Shown here one piece after another: positions 10,201 to 20,432 of a stretch of 64,000 nucleotides of DNA. The translations under genes and the position numbers were made by a program. The stretch's first letter is position 1, and every line of letters begins with the position of its first letter. The stretch lies in assembly GCA_977006965.1 (NCBI GenBank), contig OZ345370.1:496001-560000 (forward strand), read 5' to 3'. The notes under the pieces are model-generated. The model was not told where the DNA came from. It searched no databases and saw nothing but the letters and a program-made list of their open reading frames with translations. This DNA comes from Phymatolithon calcareum (lineage: Eukaryota > Rhodophyta > Florideophyceae > Hapalidiales).

Positions 10201-12352
10201 TAATCTTGGGGTCAACCACGATAACACAGCTGCCCCGCTGTGTCGCAACACCATGGCATCCGTCTTCCCGAGTACACTCACGCATGACCGCGCATATTGC
10301 CGGAAATGATAGCACGCAAAGCATCATAGCCTCAATTTGACTGGGGGATATCCCCTCTCGTGGTAGTCCTTCTTGCAAATGATTTTGAAGCTCCCACAGC
10401 AACCGCATATGCACAAACCGTTCTTCCAAAAATTTCTTGCCTTCAAGGCTGACAAGTAGCTGCTGCAAGTCATTACTGGCGCAGAATTCAATGCCATTTG
10501 ATTCGCCGATTTCCGGTTCCCAAACAATGGCAGCTGCATTTTCGTTGCGTTCAGCCCACGTCGCTAACGAACTCCGTAGATTTTCCATACTGCAACCCAT
10601 GAATGATATCGACTTGTCAAAGTGCAAAAACTCCGGCTCTACAATTGTAAGCTGCAAGAGGAATCTTTGTCTTTCCAAATCTTCGTTTTCCTTCCACACG
10701 TTTTCCGTCGCAAATCGTGCATTAGAAACAGCTTCAACTTCGTCCGCTTCCTCCTGTACCTCCTCTGTATCCACTGTACCTTCCACATGATCCACCATAC
10801 ATTTCTTCTTCACACTGGGTATCTTTGACTCCACATACGCTGTCTGTTCTCCCACGCACAGTGCCATCCAATTGTCAATATGTGCGCTGACCTCGGAGAC
10901 CTGCCTGTTCCCCCACAGAACTCGTCCAATTGTGTTTCGCAACAACGGTCCCGACAACACGTCATACAACGCCTGTGCACCACGAGCAAATCCAAGCTGA
11001 CTGGCCAAGTTCTCTGCAGGTAGACCCAGTTCGTCGTCACGATCACCCTCTTCATCCATACTCCCATTGTCCTGTTTGCTGCGAACCCCGCTGCTCCATC
11101 GACCGACACTTAGGAATATCGCCAGCCATTCCAGTTCCTCGACTCCGAACTCAATCGCTTTCTCTCCGATCTCGACCAGCATGTCATCTCGAGCACGATC
11201 GAGCTTCCCTTTAAACTTCTGATAACTGTAGTGTGCACAACCTTCCCGATCTGTTTCCGCCAGCTCATGTGGTATTCCGAATGGAAGACCATTTCCGCTT
11301 ACGCATGCATGTCTGAAGAACTCCTGCTTGTTGAACTTTCCTTTGCGTAGCATGGGATAGCTGTCCCATTTTTCGAAGCTCAAGAAACTATGACCCGCAC
11401 CACGGCCAACATTTTCATCACTTTCACCATCGACGCTCACGCCATTTTCTTCCCATACATTTCCAGTCTTCCGAGAGTGAAGAACAGCACTCATAAGCAC
11501 CTCTGATGCAAAGCGATCTCGAACATTCTCGTAGCTCTCTCCATTATCGTCCTGTGATTCTCCGCTGCGTGCTTTCTTCATGTCGGACAACCATTCAGGC
11601 AATGCGTGTGCAACGAGAAGGGTGGCCCAACGAAGCCAAATCTCTTCCGGATCTTTGGGTTCCATACGGAGTCCCCGAACAGTACGAGACTTGGAGCACG
11701 CTTTTACGAAAGACCAGAGAAGTAGAGGCAAGAGTAGAGCACTTCGCAACGTGTACCACATTTGCCTCCCGATTCTCTGCAGGAATGGACTTGTTTCAAG
11801 CTCCTTTCTCTCCTCAGTTGAAAGAAATCGAAGGCGCCATCGCACCACGCCCTCCGTAAGCCTGTTGTCGACTATCAAATTGTTAACTTCCACTTCATCA
11901 GCTTCTTCGTTAATTCGCTTCATCAAGGAGTCTTCATCAGAGCCGTCCCCATCATCGCCTTTGTCGTCCTGCTTCATGCCGTACCCGAGTGACATCATGC
12001 ACACCCGCGACTCTACAAACCATTCCTTGAATATCTGCAGCTGCCAAAGGCCCCAGATCGTCCGCGTCATGTGAAGAAGTGCCAACATGAGTGGGACCAC
12101 ACCTGTATTCATCTCGTTATAGTTGCCGGCCTTGAACTGGAAGAACATGTAGACAGACACGTACGCCATCGGCAAAGGCACGATGCGGAGGTGGTCAATA
12201 CCCCTTTTGCGCGTATCGCGAACAGACCGCCAAGACGAAGAGATAAAGTCGTCTTCTATTAACGCGTTCCAGATGACTGCTACCAGCGCGTAGGCGGAGA
12301 ACGAGAACCAGACATTCCCCGCTACATTCTTGAAGAATTCCGTGCTGGCCAT
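7217..12352 (-). CDS. large membrane-anchored SEL1-like repeat protein, 1711 residues
   Basis: Single frame of 1711 residues starting at the ATG at 12352. The first about 110 residues hold three hydrophobic segments (near 10-30, 55-75, 85-105), and another lies near 205-220 (LRSALLLPLLLW), so it is probably an integral membrane protein. A long middle region (about 220-1180) is acidic and unrecognised. The C-terminal part carries about 15 SEL1-like repeats of 38 residues with consensus N-A-H-R-A-A-E-L-Y-N-R-A-I-E-E-G-D-N-V, then A-M-x-x-L-A-x-L-L-x-x-G-A-E-G-V-P-A. SEL1 repeats are alpha-helical hairpins related to TPRs that act as protein-interaction scaffolds, as in ER-associated degradation factors. 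The first eleven or twelve repeats are almost identical; the last three diverge. No enzymatic motif is visible, so no specific function is assigned. Confidence 0.8.
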   Translation of the reverse strand: MASTEFFKNVAGNVWFSFSAYALVAVIWNALIEDDFISSSWRSVRDTRKRGIDHLRIVPLPMAYVSVYMFFQFKAGNYNEMNTGVVPLMLALLHMTRTIWGLWQLQIFKEWFVESRVCMMSLGYGMKQDDKGDDGDGSDEDSLMKRINEEADEVEVNNLIVDNRLTEGVVRWRLRFLSTEERKELETSPFLQRIGRQMWYTLRSALLLPLLLWSFVKACSKSRTVRGLRMEPKDPEEIWLRWATLLVAHALPEWLSDMKKARSGESQDDNGESYENVRDRFASEVLMSAVLHSRKTGNVWEENGVSVDGESDENVGRGAGHSFLSFEKWDSYPMLRKGKFNKQEFFRHACVSGNGLPFGIPHELAETDREGCAHYSYQKFKGKLDRARDDMLVEIGEKAIEFGVEELEWLAIFLSVGRWSSGVRSKQDNGSMDEEGDRDDELGLPAENLASQLGFARGAQALYDVLSGPLLRNTIGRVLWGNRQVSEVSAHIDNWMALCVGEQTAYVESKIPSVKKKCMVDHVEGTVDTEEVQEEADEVEAVSNARFATENVWKENEDLERQRFLLQLTIVEPEFLHFDKSISFMGCSMENLRSSLATWAERNENAAAIVWEPEIGESNGIEFCASNDLQQLLVSLEGKKFLEERFVHMRLLWELQNHLQEGLPREGISPSQIEAMMLCVLSFPAICAVMRECTREDGCHGVATQRGSCVIVVDPKIIDAAYFNIENYEAVFRAVCGPQDVQVVIRFSRQDNGSAVSINAKLRVGESTSERFAWEAWRDAFGGRLAGAEKSKVEIGRASWSVCRTRRRISSGVSLFDASKAGTGSMRMWDGWLPTRSDISMYEMTSGGYIMKVQNSKRIKVEAEILRGITTTFNFRTRISAPVSYADADKMSLKHASLIVVEVVRGFSESEEATNRSPLGVEDIRIRADRLMESGRKEDLDVALTLYEVAATAMEDGDALGKALQILFQRVPSRKAAQDAVTLIEGFYMPRNAGKLQGASLRSMRNQFRDEKWVALIDKQFEYVLNESMYEASVAVAYANFCAVLSSFLKVGRRERALAALARSIVHFSKISKGDYNFACSEALENTLDMTTEEGVAIVIARNENVMEHVDNLRDQMNTVGSRNQHRAAELYNRAIQEGDNVVAMVGLAILLETGAEGVPANAHRAAELYNRAIEEGDNVFAMYNLANLLKKGAEGVPANAHRAAELYNRAIEEGDNVDAMVGLAILLETGAEGVPANAHRAAELYNRDIEEGDDVFAMYNLANLLRKGAEGVPANAHRAAELYNRVIEEGDDVVAMVGLAILLETGAEGVPANAHRAAELYNRAIEEGDNVFAMVGLANLLKKGAEGVPANAHRAAELYNRAIEEGDDVFAMYNLANLLRKGAEGVPANAHRAAELYNRAIEEGDNVDAMVGLAILLETGAEGVPANAHRAAELYNRAIEEGDNVFAMVGLANLLKKGAEGVPANAHRAAELYNRAIEEGDNVFAMYNLANLLKKGAEGVPANAHRAAELYNRAIEEGDNVFAMVNLANLLEEGAEGVPANAHRAAELYNRAIEEGENVQAKAQLAELLHHGTNVLEADACRSLELYTSVIESTGCTDAMYSLALLLHFGANGVAKEPVRAQELYTRVINEAGDGISYFNVRHLLDSGIEGLPAQSDRIVKLRTRGAAMYSLSKLLRDGANGVPADPVRAEQLLQSARSETQMSVLGVRS
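7690..8980 (-). repeat. 114-bp tandem repeat array encoding SEL1 repeats
   Basis: About eleven head-to-tail 114-bp units inside the coding region. The core (plus strand gcggttgtacagttcggcag, then cacgatgcgcgtttgccgga) is virtually invariant, while differences cluster at a few codons: the segment specifying VFAMYNLANLLKK, VDAMVGLAILLET or VVAMVGLAILLET. Variants recur in mixed order, which indicates duplication of multi-unit blocks and gene conversion. The lack of stop codons in the unit keeps three other frames open for about 400-500 codons; these are not genes. Confidence 0.95.
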
Positions 12353-12943
12353 CGCTTGCGGTGCTGGCGAGCCTACGCAATGAATTCAGAGTGCCGTAAG
12401 CAAGTTTACACTCTGCAGATATCCGAAGGAACGTTTTACCTTGGACAGATTGCAGGCCTTGCTCTCTCCAGTGAAGCAGCCGGCTGCGTCATCACTGTGT
12501 GATCCATGTAGGTTAAATGGCTGCAGCCGAGATCACCAAATGCGTGAATTCTGGTCATGGTTGTGGGTTTACACGTGCCTACAGGGAGATGCGGGAAACT
12601 TGTTTTTTCTGCACGTTCAGATTGCAAAGTGAATTATACTGAAATCTAAAAATTTCCAAAATTTTACTGTGAAATGGCATTGCCTTCAGCCAGAGACACA
12701 ACATTGCTTTGGAGGTTGTGTAAAGACTGGTGTATACATCGTACCTTGTATCATAGTTATTTTAATAAATTTAAGGACCTACACCCCCATCTTTGAAGAG
12801 CTCTCACTGGCCGAATCGATGCTCATAAACTGGTCAGCAAAAGCTTCCAATGCTAGGCTGTAATCAATCATTACAGAAAAATGCATACGGGTTTCTTTCG
12901 AACCTGAATTTTACTATACAGTATTTTTTGCCTGTTCCTTTGA
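12353..12943. other. intergenic, nothing recognised
   Basis: AT-rich spacer between the SEL1-repeat gene and the long-TIR element. It should hold the promoter of the minus-strand gene, but no clear TATA or other motif is claimed. Confidence 0.4.
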
Positions 12944-13928
12944 GGAAGGTCTGAATTTACGCAAGGTTAACTGCACAATTATTTCTGTGTTTCTGTCCAA
13001 CCATTTCCTTTTCTCTGTGTTTTCAACCAATGACATCCGTTTTTCTGTGTTTTTGGCCAATCAAAGCACAAATACTTGTTTCATAAAAATATTTGTTTTT
13101 CGCTCAACACGCATAAGCTTCATACAATGGCTGTTTCCCACCCTATCGTCGTCTCGGCAGCATGATCCGGCAATAGGATCTGATCTTTCCTTGATTCAAA
13201 CTGCGTTGGAGAACTGGGGGCGATCGTGACACTCCAGTCACGATTTGCCCGCCATTTTTTGAACATACCAGTCCTTGTTAGCCGAGCCGATGCTAGCGCT
13301 GTTGTAGTCCAGTGCGTGGTCACACCGAAGGCGCAGAAAGGGAATATCATTCCCTACTCCCGATCTTGAGTGCTCAGAAGCCGCAACCTACGCTGATGCC
13401 GACGGAATTTGGCAGCATCGAAAATCTCTTACGCGCATCTCGACGCCCATGGACCGTTTTTGAATAGGGAAAGGATCACCACTCCCTTTCATTCGTACTC
13501 TCTGCATGGACTTCCGACTTGACTGCGACCCACATCTTCTGCGTTCTCTTTCACAGCCTTTTTCCTTCCGCTCACATTATCTGTGTATATTGCCTTTTTC
13601 GTCAATCACATGCACAGTCTTTTGGGAGACGATGACGATGACTGTTGAACCTTGATTACGTTCTGGATGGCTTTTTCAATTGTCACCTTACCAACATACG
13701 TTTGCTTGGTTCTCCGTGTGAATCAAGATGGGATAGCGAGTTACCTGCATCCATTGCCAAGCAAGTGAACAGTCTACCCACCCTGGCCGGTCTGTTCCTC
13801 AACAAACCATTTTCACAATGCTGTCCAGGAGTACATCGTTAAATGTTGCGAATGCACACGAAAAATGTGGAAGGCGATATGGGCGACGAAGGGTGCAGTG
13901 TGTGTGATGCATGTCGTGGCTCAGCTTG
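12944..13928 (+). repeat. left terminal inverted repeat of the 7.5-kb element
   Basis: Inverted partner of 19461-20432. Both copies encode the same short chance-like frames in opposite orientation (at 12987 and 20388; at 13645 and 19741), which made the repeat obvious. Similarity stops at GGCTCAGCTT on the inner side and at GGAAGG on the outer side. Confidence 0.9.
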
Positions 13929-14232
13929 CAATCAGAGTGAATGCCCCCGTTCAGGTCCATCATCTCCTCGTCGTCGTTTGTCATTTAACAAGCCATGGAT
14001 ATCGCCTCCGACTTTACCGGTCGGACGTCGAAATTTCATTCGAAATGTTACCAATACATCTTCGACTTGTTGCACTTTCAGAGTCAGCAAAGCGCTCGGC
14101 ACTCGCTTTGGTCAATTTGCGGCCGATATGCGATCCTTTACTCGCTGCGAAGAGCGGTGCCTTTTAAGCTTTCGGATTCCAACCTACTGGATGTGGGTTG
14201 CATATGAAACCCCACGAATACCGACACTATCT

Positions 14233-14394
14233 TATCACTGTCCGGTCTAACGGCTACCTCGATACGTACGTGCGAGTCAGTACCCCAACTTGGCGATCTT
14301 AGGCCTCCCCTCTTATGATGTCAGGTCTATCACTGTCTGGTCTAACGGCTACCGCGATACTCACGCGCGAGTCAGTGACCCAACTTGGCGATCT
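14233..14394 (+). repeat. direct repeat, two ~67-bp units 95 bp apart
   Basis: Units at 14233-14299 and 14328-14394 share TATCACTGTCYGGTCTAACG and run on through a CGAGTCAGT...CAACTTGGCGATCT end with few differences. A weaker third match (CCCAACGTGATCTCTTC) follows near 14473. No coding content recognised. Confidence 0.75.
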
Positions 14395-15654
14395 CTTCGT
14401 GCCTCCCATCCTGTGGTTATTTCGACTGTTGGGTCTGTCCGTTATTATCAGGTTACACTTGTGGGTAGCCACCCAACGTGATCTCTTCATGGGATCTCCC
14501 CTAAGTCTTGTGCTGTCATTGTCTTTCTCAGTCTTCTTGTTTCTCCGCTGACCGAGCGCACATTTCAACGCACTGTTTTGTTCGACAATAAGAGATATAC
14601 AATGCAATTTCAGATTGCCAGTGATATGGCAGCACAAGAAACGGCAAGTCTGTCCAGATTGCGTCACTTATTCGAACCAGACGAGTTGCGCTTCGACCGA
14701 GATTTCAGGCCGCAGCATTGCTGACGCTCAATTGACAAACAGGACTTCGTTGCGCATTGCTCTGCTCAAACGTGATAGCCCAAATGATAGCGCACGACAA
14801 GCAGGTTATCTCCGTCTGCACTAGCAAAGCCTTTCCAAACAGGAGTAGGACGTCCGGTCCATCTCTCCGCACAATGATCAACCGTCTGCATCTATCGCAG
14901 CCACCGCATTTTTTACTTTCCTTAGGAACCGTTTCAATCTCATAACGCTTCCCCCTCCCCTCCTTCCTTTCCCTGTGTGTCCTCTATCCTTCCCTTCCGT
15001 CCGCTCGCAGACATGCGTATCAATCTAACCCCTTCGGTGCTGCTTAAACTTCGTAGACACATTTGTCAATGCATCCGTGCCTCGTCCAAGCACGTCTGTC
15101 ACGTCACGCACGCTGCCTCCGTTCGGTCTCCCTCGGCAGCTAGAGCTCGTCTACGCCTGCGATTGGGAGTCCTTCCCGGGTTCTACAGCCGGAATGGGCG
15201 TCGCGCACAGATGGGCGGGCACATCTTACAGTTGCGAATCGACAGCGCGTGATAATGTCATTCCTGGACACATGCGGTGCTTGACGAAATCTTCACAAAT
15301 TAATGTGCTAATGTCTCGCGTACAAACGAAGCGCTAGAGCATCCTCACTACCGCGCGAAACGTTCCTCAACTTATGTCTCTTGGCTGGATCAACCCGGTG
15401 AGAGGGTCGCATAGGAAGCATGCGGAAGACGTCCTTGGCCCGGTCGTCATGCGCCTAAGTGTTCTTCCAGGTTGCCACCGGTTGTGGCACCCAGGCGCTG
15501 TCGGGCGACTTGGTTTGGTATGGGAGCGTCTCAGCGCGTGGCTGCTTCTCGACTGCGACTGGTTGCGGCTCTAAGACAGCCTTCAGCAATGTAGATCAAC
15601 GCCCGGATTTCATTGCGCGTGGTCGCTTTCCGGTTGCCACCGGTTGCACCGCCG

Positions 15655-15707
15655 CGACATGGCAAAGGGTATCGATCCATCATGGATCGATAGCCTTTGC
15701 CATGTCG
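15655..15707. repeat. near-perfect 53-bp hairpin
   Basis: Arms of 26 bp starting CGACATGGCAAAGG and ending in GATCCAT, with a single-base centre and one mismatch. It lies at the distal end of the REV3 relic inside the 7.5-kb element. It would extrude as a stable cruciform or fold as an RNA hairpin. Confidence 0.9.
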
Positions 15708-15779
15708 CTGGTCACCGGCGGTAGTTGTTTTGCAGAAGAGTGCATGCCATCATCGATGGTCTGAACACAGTGTATGATA

Positions 15780-17800
15780 TCAAGATGTAGGTGATGGCAG
15801 GATTGAGGTGGGCAGATCTGATAAGTTTGTCATACCTCCATACCGTCTCTGGCCTTGCTGCTCGGACAAAGGCTGTTCTTCGAAAAGGGCATCTAGTATA
15901 CAACAGAAACCAACGACCATAGACCGCAATGTCGAACGAGGTTCAATAAAAGCACGAGACGCAATTCGTCACATGATATACGAGGAAATAGTTAGTTTGT
16001 TGCTAAGCACCCGCTTGAATACACGCTGTATAGAGCGCGTGACGTGCGAGATATCACGCGTCTCGAGCAGCACACGAATCGCCCCTTAAAGGGGTTTTGT
16101 ACAAGATCACATGAATCCCGCCGCCCTGTTTTGATACCTTTTGCATCGAAAATCGGGACGGCCTGGTCCGGAGATTCATAGCTTCTTAGCTTGAAGCACA
16201 CATGGCATGTAAGTCTTTTCAAGTTGCAGTCGTACCGGGACGCGAAAGAGCTCCAAGGACTTAGCAACGATGGGTTTTCCGATACCGAATGCCTCTCCAA
16301 GAGCTGCACGAGGTACGTTCTAGAACAATGAGTCAGTGTCGCCGTAGAAACGCTCGCGCCAGTCTCCTCATTCAGTTCGTTGTCCACAAATTGTACCATT
16401 TTTTCGAGCGCATTTCGTCCGCGCTGAATAATAACATGCGCGAGGTTTTCACAAACATGCGCCCAGAAAAGCTGGCAGATGCGTGTTGGCACGTCACGTT
16501 TGCTATCATTTAAGAACCAAATTGGCGTGAGTTGAGTAATCGAGCAACGGTAGCATCGTCTTTGACAGCATATATGGTGGCGCAGATCGGCGGATCTTCG
16601 CCACAGAGTAGTTCGGGAACAGTTGGCTGGAAAGGCCGTTCAAGGCTCAAGCGAAAGTTCTCTCCCGACGGAGGTTAGTGGCAGAGCAATCAACAACAAA
16701 CGCACGGACCAATCGCAAGAGGACACGAACATCCATACGCAAACACAGGAGCGAGGGTCCGGGGACCGAGGCTTGACCGACGGCGCAAAGTCGAGGTCGA
16801 ACGCGTGGCCTTCCCTGGGGCGAAAGGACCGCGAAGGTTGGAGCGGAAAACGGTCGATCTGGACCAAACACGGGTTGCCTCTTTTACTGAAGGCCGGCGG
16901 CGAAAGCCCGCCACATACTACCAAATCAGTCTTATCACACTACAACAAACCCTAAGCGGAGAGGCCGGCGAGGCCGAAAGCACTGGTTGTAAGCCCTTGA
17001 GGGCTGTAAAGGCCGCAGAAACAAGGCCTCAAGGCCACCCATACATACTACTACAGCATATATCAGCACCGCCTTCACCATTATACGAGTGGTCAGGATT
17101 TCGTCCAGTATCTGCGGCAATATACAACGCCTTACTTCTGCAGTCGAGAACGCTTCTCCGTTTGCAGCAACAAATAGCCCATCCAAACCTTTATCGCTCA
17201 GAAACAATTCGAGAGGCATGTACCCTTTCACGACGCCAAGGTGAAGAGGTTCTCCGCAAGTCTGAATTCTGTGTATGTTTCCCAGCATAGGGCCGAATCA
17301 TTGATTTTGCACTATGATCACGCACGGGCAAAGAATCTGGAAATTGGGCACAATAACGGGATCCAAAAATAATGTGGTCATGGGCTTCATATCAAGAGGC
17401 AGTCTTTCCCCAGCCGGCTGCACGAAAACGTTCTCTTTCTGAACAGCAAGCAACACGAAATCTCTCTCGTGTGCCACACGTGCAATCATTTTCTCTGGTT
17501 GACTTGGTTAGTTGATCAGATATGGAACGCCCAACGTACCACGGTACACGAATCAGACCGGCAGATTAAAGCTACACCGCATAACATCCTTGGCAGGCCC
17601 ACAGTAGACCTTATGTCGAAGCCAATCTGCACGCGAATACAAATCCCAGCGCGGGAGTTCTATCGTGTCCTGCCAGAGAGCTCGTGACGAGCCACAACTC
17701 AAAACGAGCTGGCTGGGTCGTAAATCCAGTCCATAGACACAAAAATCGACCAAATGAACAACAATCCAGAAGAGTAGAAATTGGTTTCGTCACTCAAGTT
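15780..17800 (-). pseudogene. REV3: REV3 (DNA polymerase zeta catalytic subunit) polymerase-domain relic
   Basis: Reading the minus strand across frames gives, in order, the B-family polymerase landmarks of REV3. These are SQPEKMIARVAHERDF (about 17490); PLDMKPMTTLFLDPVIVPNFQ, corresponding to motif A with its Asp changed to Asn; ILPQILDEILTTRIMVK (about 17100); KDDATVARLLNSRQFG; IANVTCQHASASFSGRM (about 16450-16510); FYGDTDSLF (motif C, about 16330); LQLEKTYMPCVLQAKKL; PIFDAKGIKTGRRDSC (about 16130-16160); and RVLLETRDISHVTRSIQRVF. The FDAKGI-x-x-x-RRDSC and LLETRDIS patterns are typical of REV3 rather than Pol delta. The frame breaks at several points and contains stops, so it is dead. REV3 polymerises across DNA lesions in the nucleus; here only a copy of its polymerase region survives inside a long-TIR element. 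The upstream limit near 17800 and downstream limit near 15780 are approximate. Confidence 0.85.
16576..17052 (+). mobile_element. SINE-like insertion with 11-bp target site duplication
   Basis: A 477-bp insert flanked by perfect direct repeats ACAGCATATAT (16565-16575 and 17053-17063). Removing the insert and one repeat joins the REV3 text MVKAVLIYAV directly to KDDATVARLLNSRQFG in one frame, so the insertion is certain. The insert begins GGTGGCGCAGATCGG, resembling a Pol III A box, with a B-box-like GTTCGGGAAC about 35 nt later, and ends in CATACATACTACT without poly(A). This fits a tRNA-derived SINE in plus orientation, but the SINE label is inference. Confidence 0.7.
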
Positions 17801-19460
17801 GGTATGAAACAAGAAAACTTGTATCCTAGAATACGGAAATCTCACCAGTAACTTCAGAGGTGAAGCGTATGTCAAACAAACGTATCAACAAGTTTCAGAT
17901 AGAAACGAAGCGTGCAGGAACAGTCCTGGTGGTACAAGGGTGGATAGTCCGAGAACCCTTACAATCGCAGCTTTCCGCACTTTTTATAAAGAAGTTTCTG
18001 CGGGGCGATAGCTAACTATCGTGGCAAGATAGTTAACCTTTTGCCGGTCTGGTCCTTCTGTTCTTTCTGGAGAACTTTGTACACGCGCGGTGCCGTTGAG
18101 CCAAGAAAGCAAAGCTTCCCAACGTTATAGCCGCGCTAAACGACTGTCGAAGGGTCGCGAGACTAAGGTCTCTACGACGCGCCGTTGGCCGCAAGAGGAT
18201 CACAACTCCTCAAGAGTTTTGCTCAGGTGCGAGATACTTCCACAGGAAGGAGAATGAACAGACAATCGCCGACAATGATTTCATGGACGCGCAAGAGGAC
18301 ACGCAAAAAGGGGTCAGTCGTCGTGCGCGCGCAATGAGTTGTGAGCTACCAGCAGTTAAGGAATAAAGCGGATTCGGCAAGATGAGTTTACTCCAAGATC
18401 GGTTACGCTAAGGTAGCTCCCCTCTCTTTCTCCGAGGCGCCGCTCGAAGAGAGGGAAGCTCTATATATCTACCGAAATGTCTACTGATGCGGCCCTTAGG
18501 GAGCTAGAAACTTGGCGATGGAAGCAGAAAACCAGCACACGCATTTCTATAATCCTATTGCACCATTAGTGTACAACGGGCCAATAAGAGGCTCTAAGAA
18601 CACATAAAATGGTGCATGATTGCCCAAATACGGTGAGACTTGCACCATACTGTTACACACACAGTGCATTTTTGCACTGATACGAATCGGTATTGTAAAT
18701 ATGACGCACAATAAAGTCACTCTTGCATCATTGGTGTGCATTTTCGGCGTCCACGGCACGAAGACGGTGCAACATTGCGAAAGTTATGCACGTATGCGTC
18801 TGAAAGCTTGCAAGATACTGGATGACTGTTGATACCCTGAGTCGTGACTCATGTTTACCCGAAAAGCAATTGAAAAAACTTGTTGAAGTAGTGGTAATTC
18901 AACCTCCAATCTGGTCGCATCTTGCCTCGTATATCTAATAAAATATTAATCTACTGCATGCAAACTATTTAAACGCTTCGATTCAAACCTCCCCCGGAAA
19001 TCAAATATGTCGTAAGGTCATACTTCAAATCTTTGATCTGATTCAGGATATCGAACATATGACTTGGAATCCAGTTCTCATTCACTACCATTAATTATGA
19101 TTTCCTTGTCAATTACGGGCGGCTCTCGAAAATTGCAGTAATTGAAGTTTTACTCCCTAAACTATAGGTGGAGTACTCTGGAGCTCACATTTGAGAGTAT
19201 TGGCAAGTAGCTGACCGACTCCAATTAAATGGACCAATTAGAGTGCGTTTTATGCCCGGATTACCGACTTTCGCTGCAAATTGTGTATATAAACCGTCTG
19301 TACCTCAGCGGAGACCGAGCAACAACCCAAACCTGAGAGCCAACTCAAAGGATATGTTTTTTCTCGCTTCCTTCAGAAGCTTCACCCTCTCGGCTGTACC
19401 TTTGGTACCACAGCTCGGGGTCTTTCTAAGGAGCAATAGTTCCGTCTGCAAACAGTGAAA
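17801..19460. other. interior of the 7.5-kb element, no gene recognised
   Basis: No coding family recognised. It contains compact inverted repeats: AACTATC/GATAGTT around 18013-18033 and AGCTCCCCTCTCTT/AAGAGAGGGAAGCT around 18414-18465. Its GC content appears higher at 17930-18500 than in the flanks. It might be further captured host sequence, or a structured RNA relic. Confidence 0.4.
18414..18465. repeat. stem-loop with 14-bp imperfect arms
   Basis: AGCTCCCCTCTCTT pairs with AAGAGAGGGAAGCT around a GC-rich loop of about 18 nt. No known RNA family recognised. Confidence 0.6.
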
Positions 19461-20432
19461 GCTGAGCCGCGACATGCATTACGCACATTGCATCCTTCGT
19501 CGCCCATATCGCCTTCCACATTTTTCGTGTGCATTCGCAACATTTAACGATGTACTCCTGGACGGCATTGTGAAAATGGTCTGTTGAGGAACAGACCGGC
19601 CAGGGTGGGTAGACTGTTCACTTGCTTGGCAATGGATGCAGGTAACTCGCTATCCCATCTTGATTCACACGGAGAACCAAGCAAACGTATGTTGGTAAGG
19701 TGACAATTGGAAAAGCCATCCAGAACGTAATTAAGGTTCAATAGTCATCGTCATCGTCTCCCAAAAGACTGCGCATGTGATTGACGAAAAAGGCAAAATA
19801 CAGAGATAATGTGAGCGGAAGAGAAAAGGCTGTGAAAGAGAACGCAGAAGATGTGGGTCGCAGTCAAGTCGGAAGTCCATGCAGAGAGTACGAATGAAAG
19901 GGAGTGGTGATCCTTTCCCTATTCAAAAACGGTACATGGGCGACGAGATGCGCGTAAGAGATTTTCGATACCGCCAAATTCCGTCGGCATCAGTGTAGGA
20001 TGCGGCTCCTGAGAACTCAAGATTGGGAGTAGGGAATGATATTCCCTTACTGCGCCTTCGGTGCGACTGCGCACTGGACTACAAGAGCGCTAGCATTAGC
20101 TCGGCTAACAAGGACTGGTATGTTCAAAAAATGGCGGGCAAATCGTGACTGGAGTGTCACAATCGCCCCCAGTTCTCCAACGCAGTTTGGATCAGATCCT
20201 ATTGCCGGATCACGCTGCCGAGACGACGATAGAGTGGGAAACGGCCATTTTATGAAGCTTATGCGTGTTGAGCGAAAAACAAATATTTTTATGAAACAAG
20301 TATTTGTGCTTTGATTGGCCAAAAACACAGAAAAACGGATGTCATTGGTTGAAAACACAGAGAAAAGGAAATGGTTGGACAGAAACACAGAAATTATTGT
20401 GCAGTTTACATTGCGTAAGTTCAGACCTTCCC
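19461..20432 (-). repeat. right terminal inverted repeat of the 7.5-kb element
   Basis: Reverse complement of 12944-13928 with scattered substitutions. Inner boundary at AAGCTGAGCC, outer boundary at CAGACCTTCCC. Confidence 0.9.

Noticed and set aside
13840-13930. EYIVKCCECTRKMW as an integrase zinc domain in the left TIR
   Set aside because: Short, preceded by a stop in frame, and present in both TIR copies in opposite orientation without further integrase sequence.
15780-17800. Polymerase relic as a Polinton or viral DNA polymerase
   Set aside because: No protein-primed-polymerase motifs; FDAKGI-RRDSC and LLETRDIS point to cellular REV3, and no integrase, ATPase or capsid gene is nearby.
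18155-18200. Group I intron-like GAGACTAAGGTCTC and GGATAGTCC motifs
   Set aside because: The S-like motif precedes the R-like motif, the reverse of the group I order, and no P/Q elements were found.
18408-18420. CTAAGGTAGC, as in large-subunit rRNA
   Set aside because: Only about ten bases match; surrounding bases do not follow rRNA.
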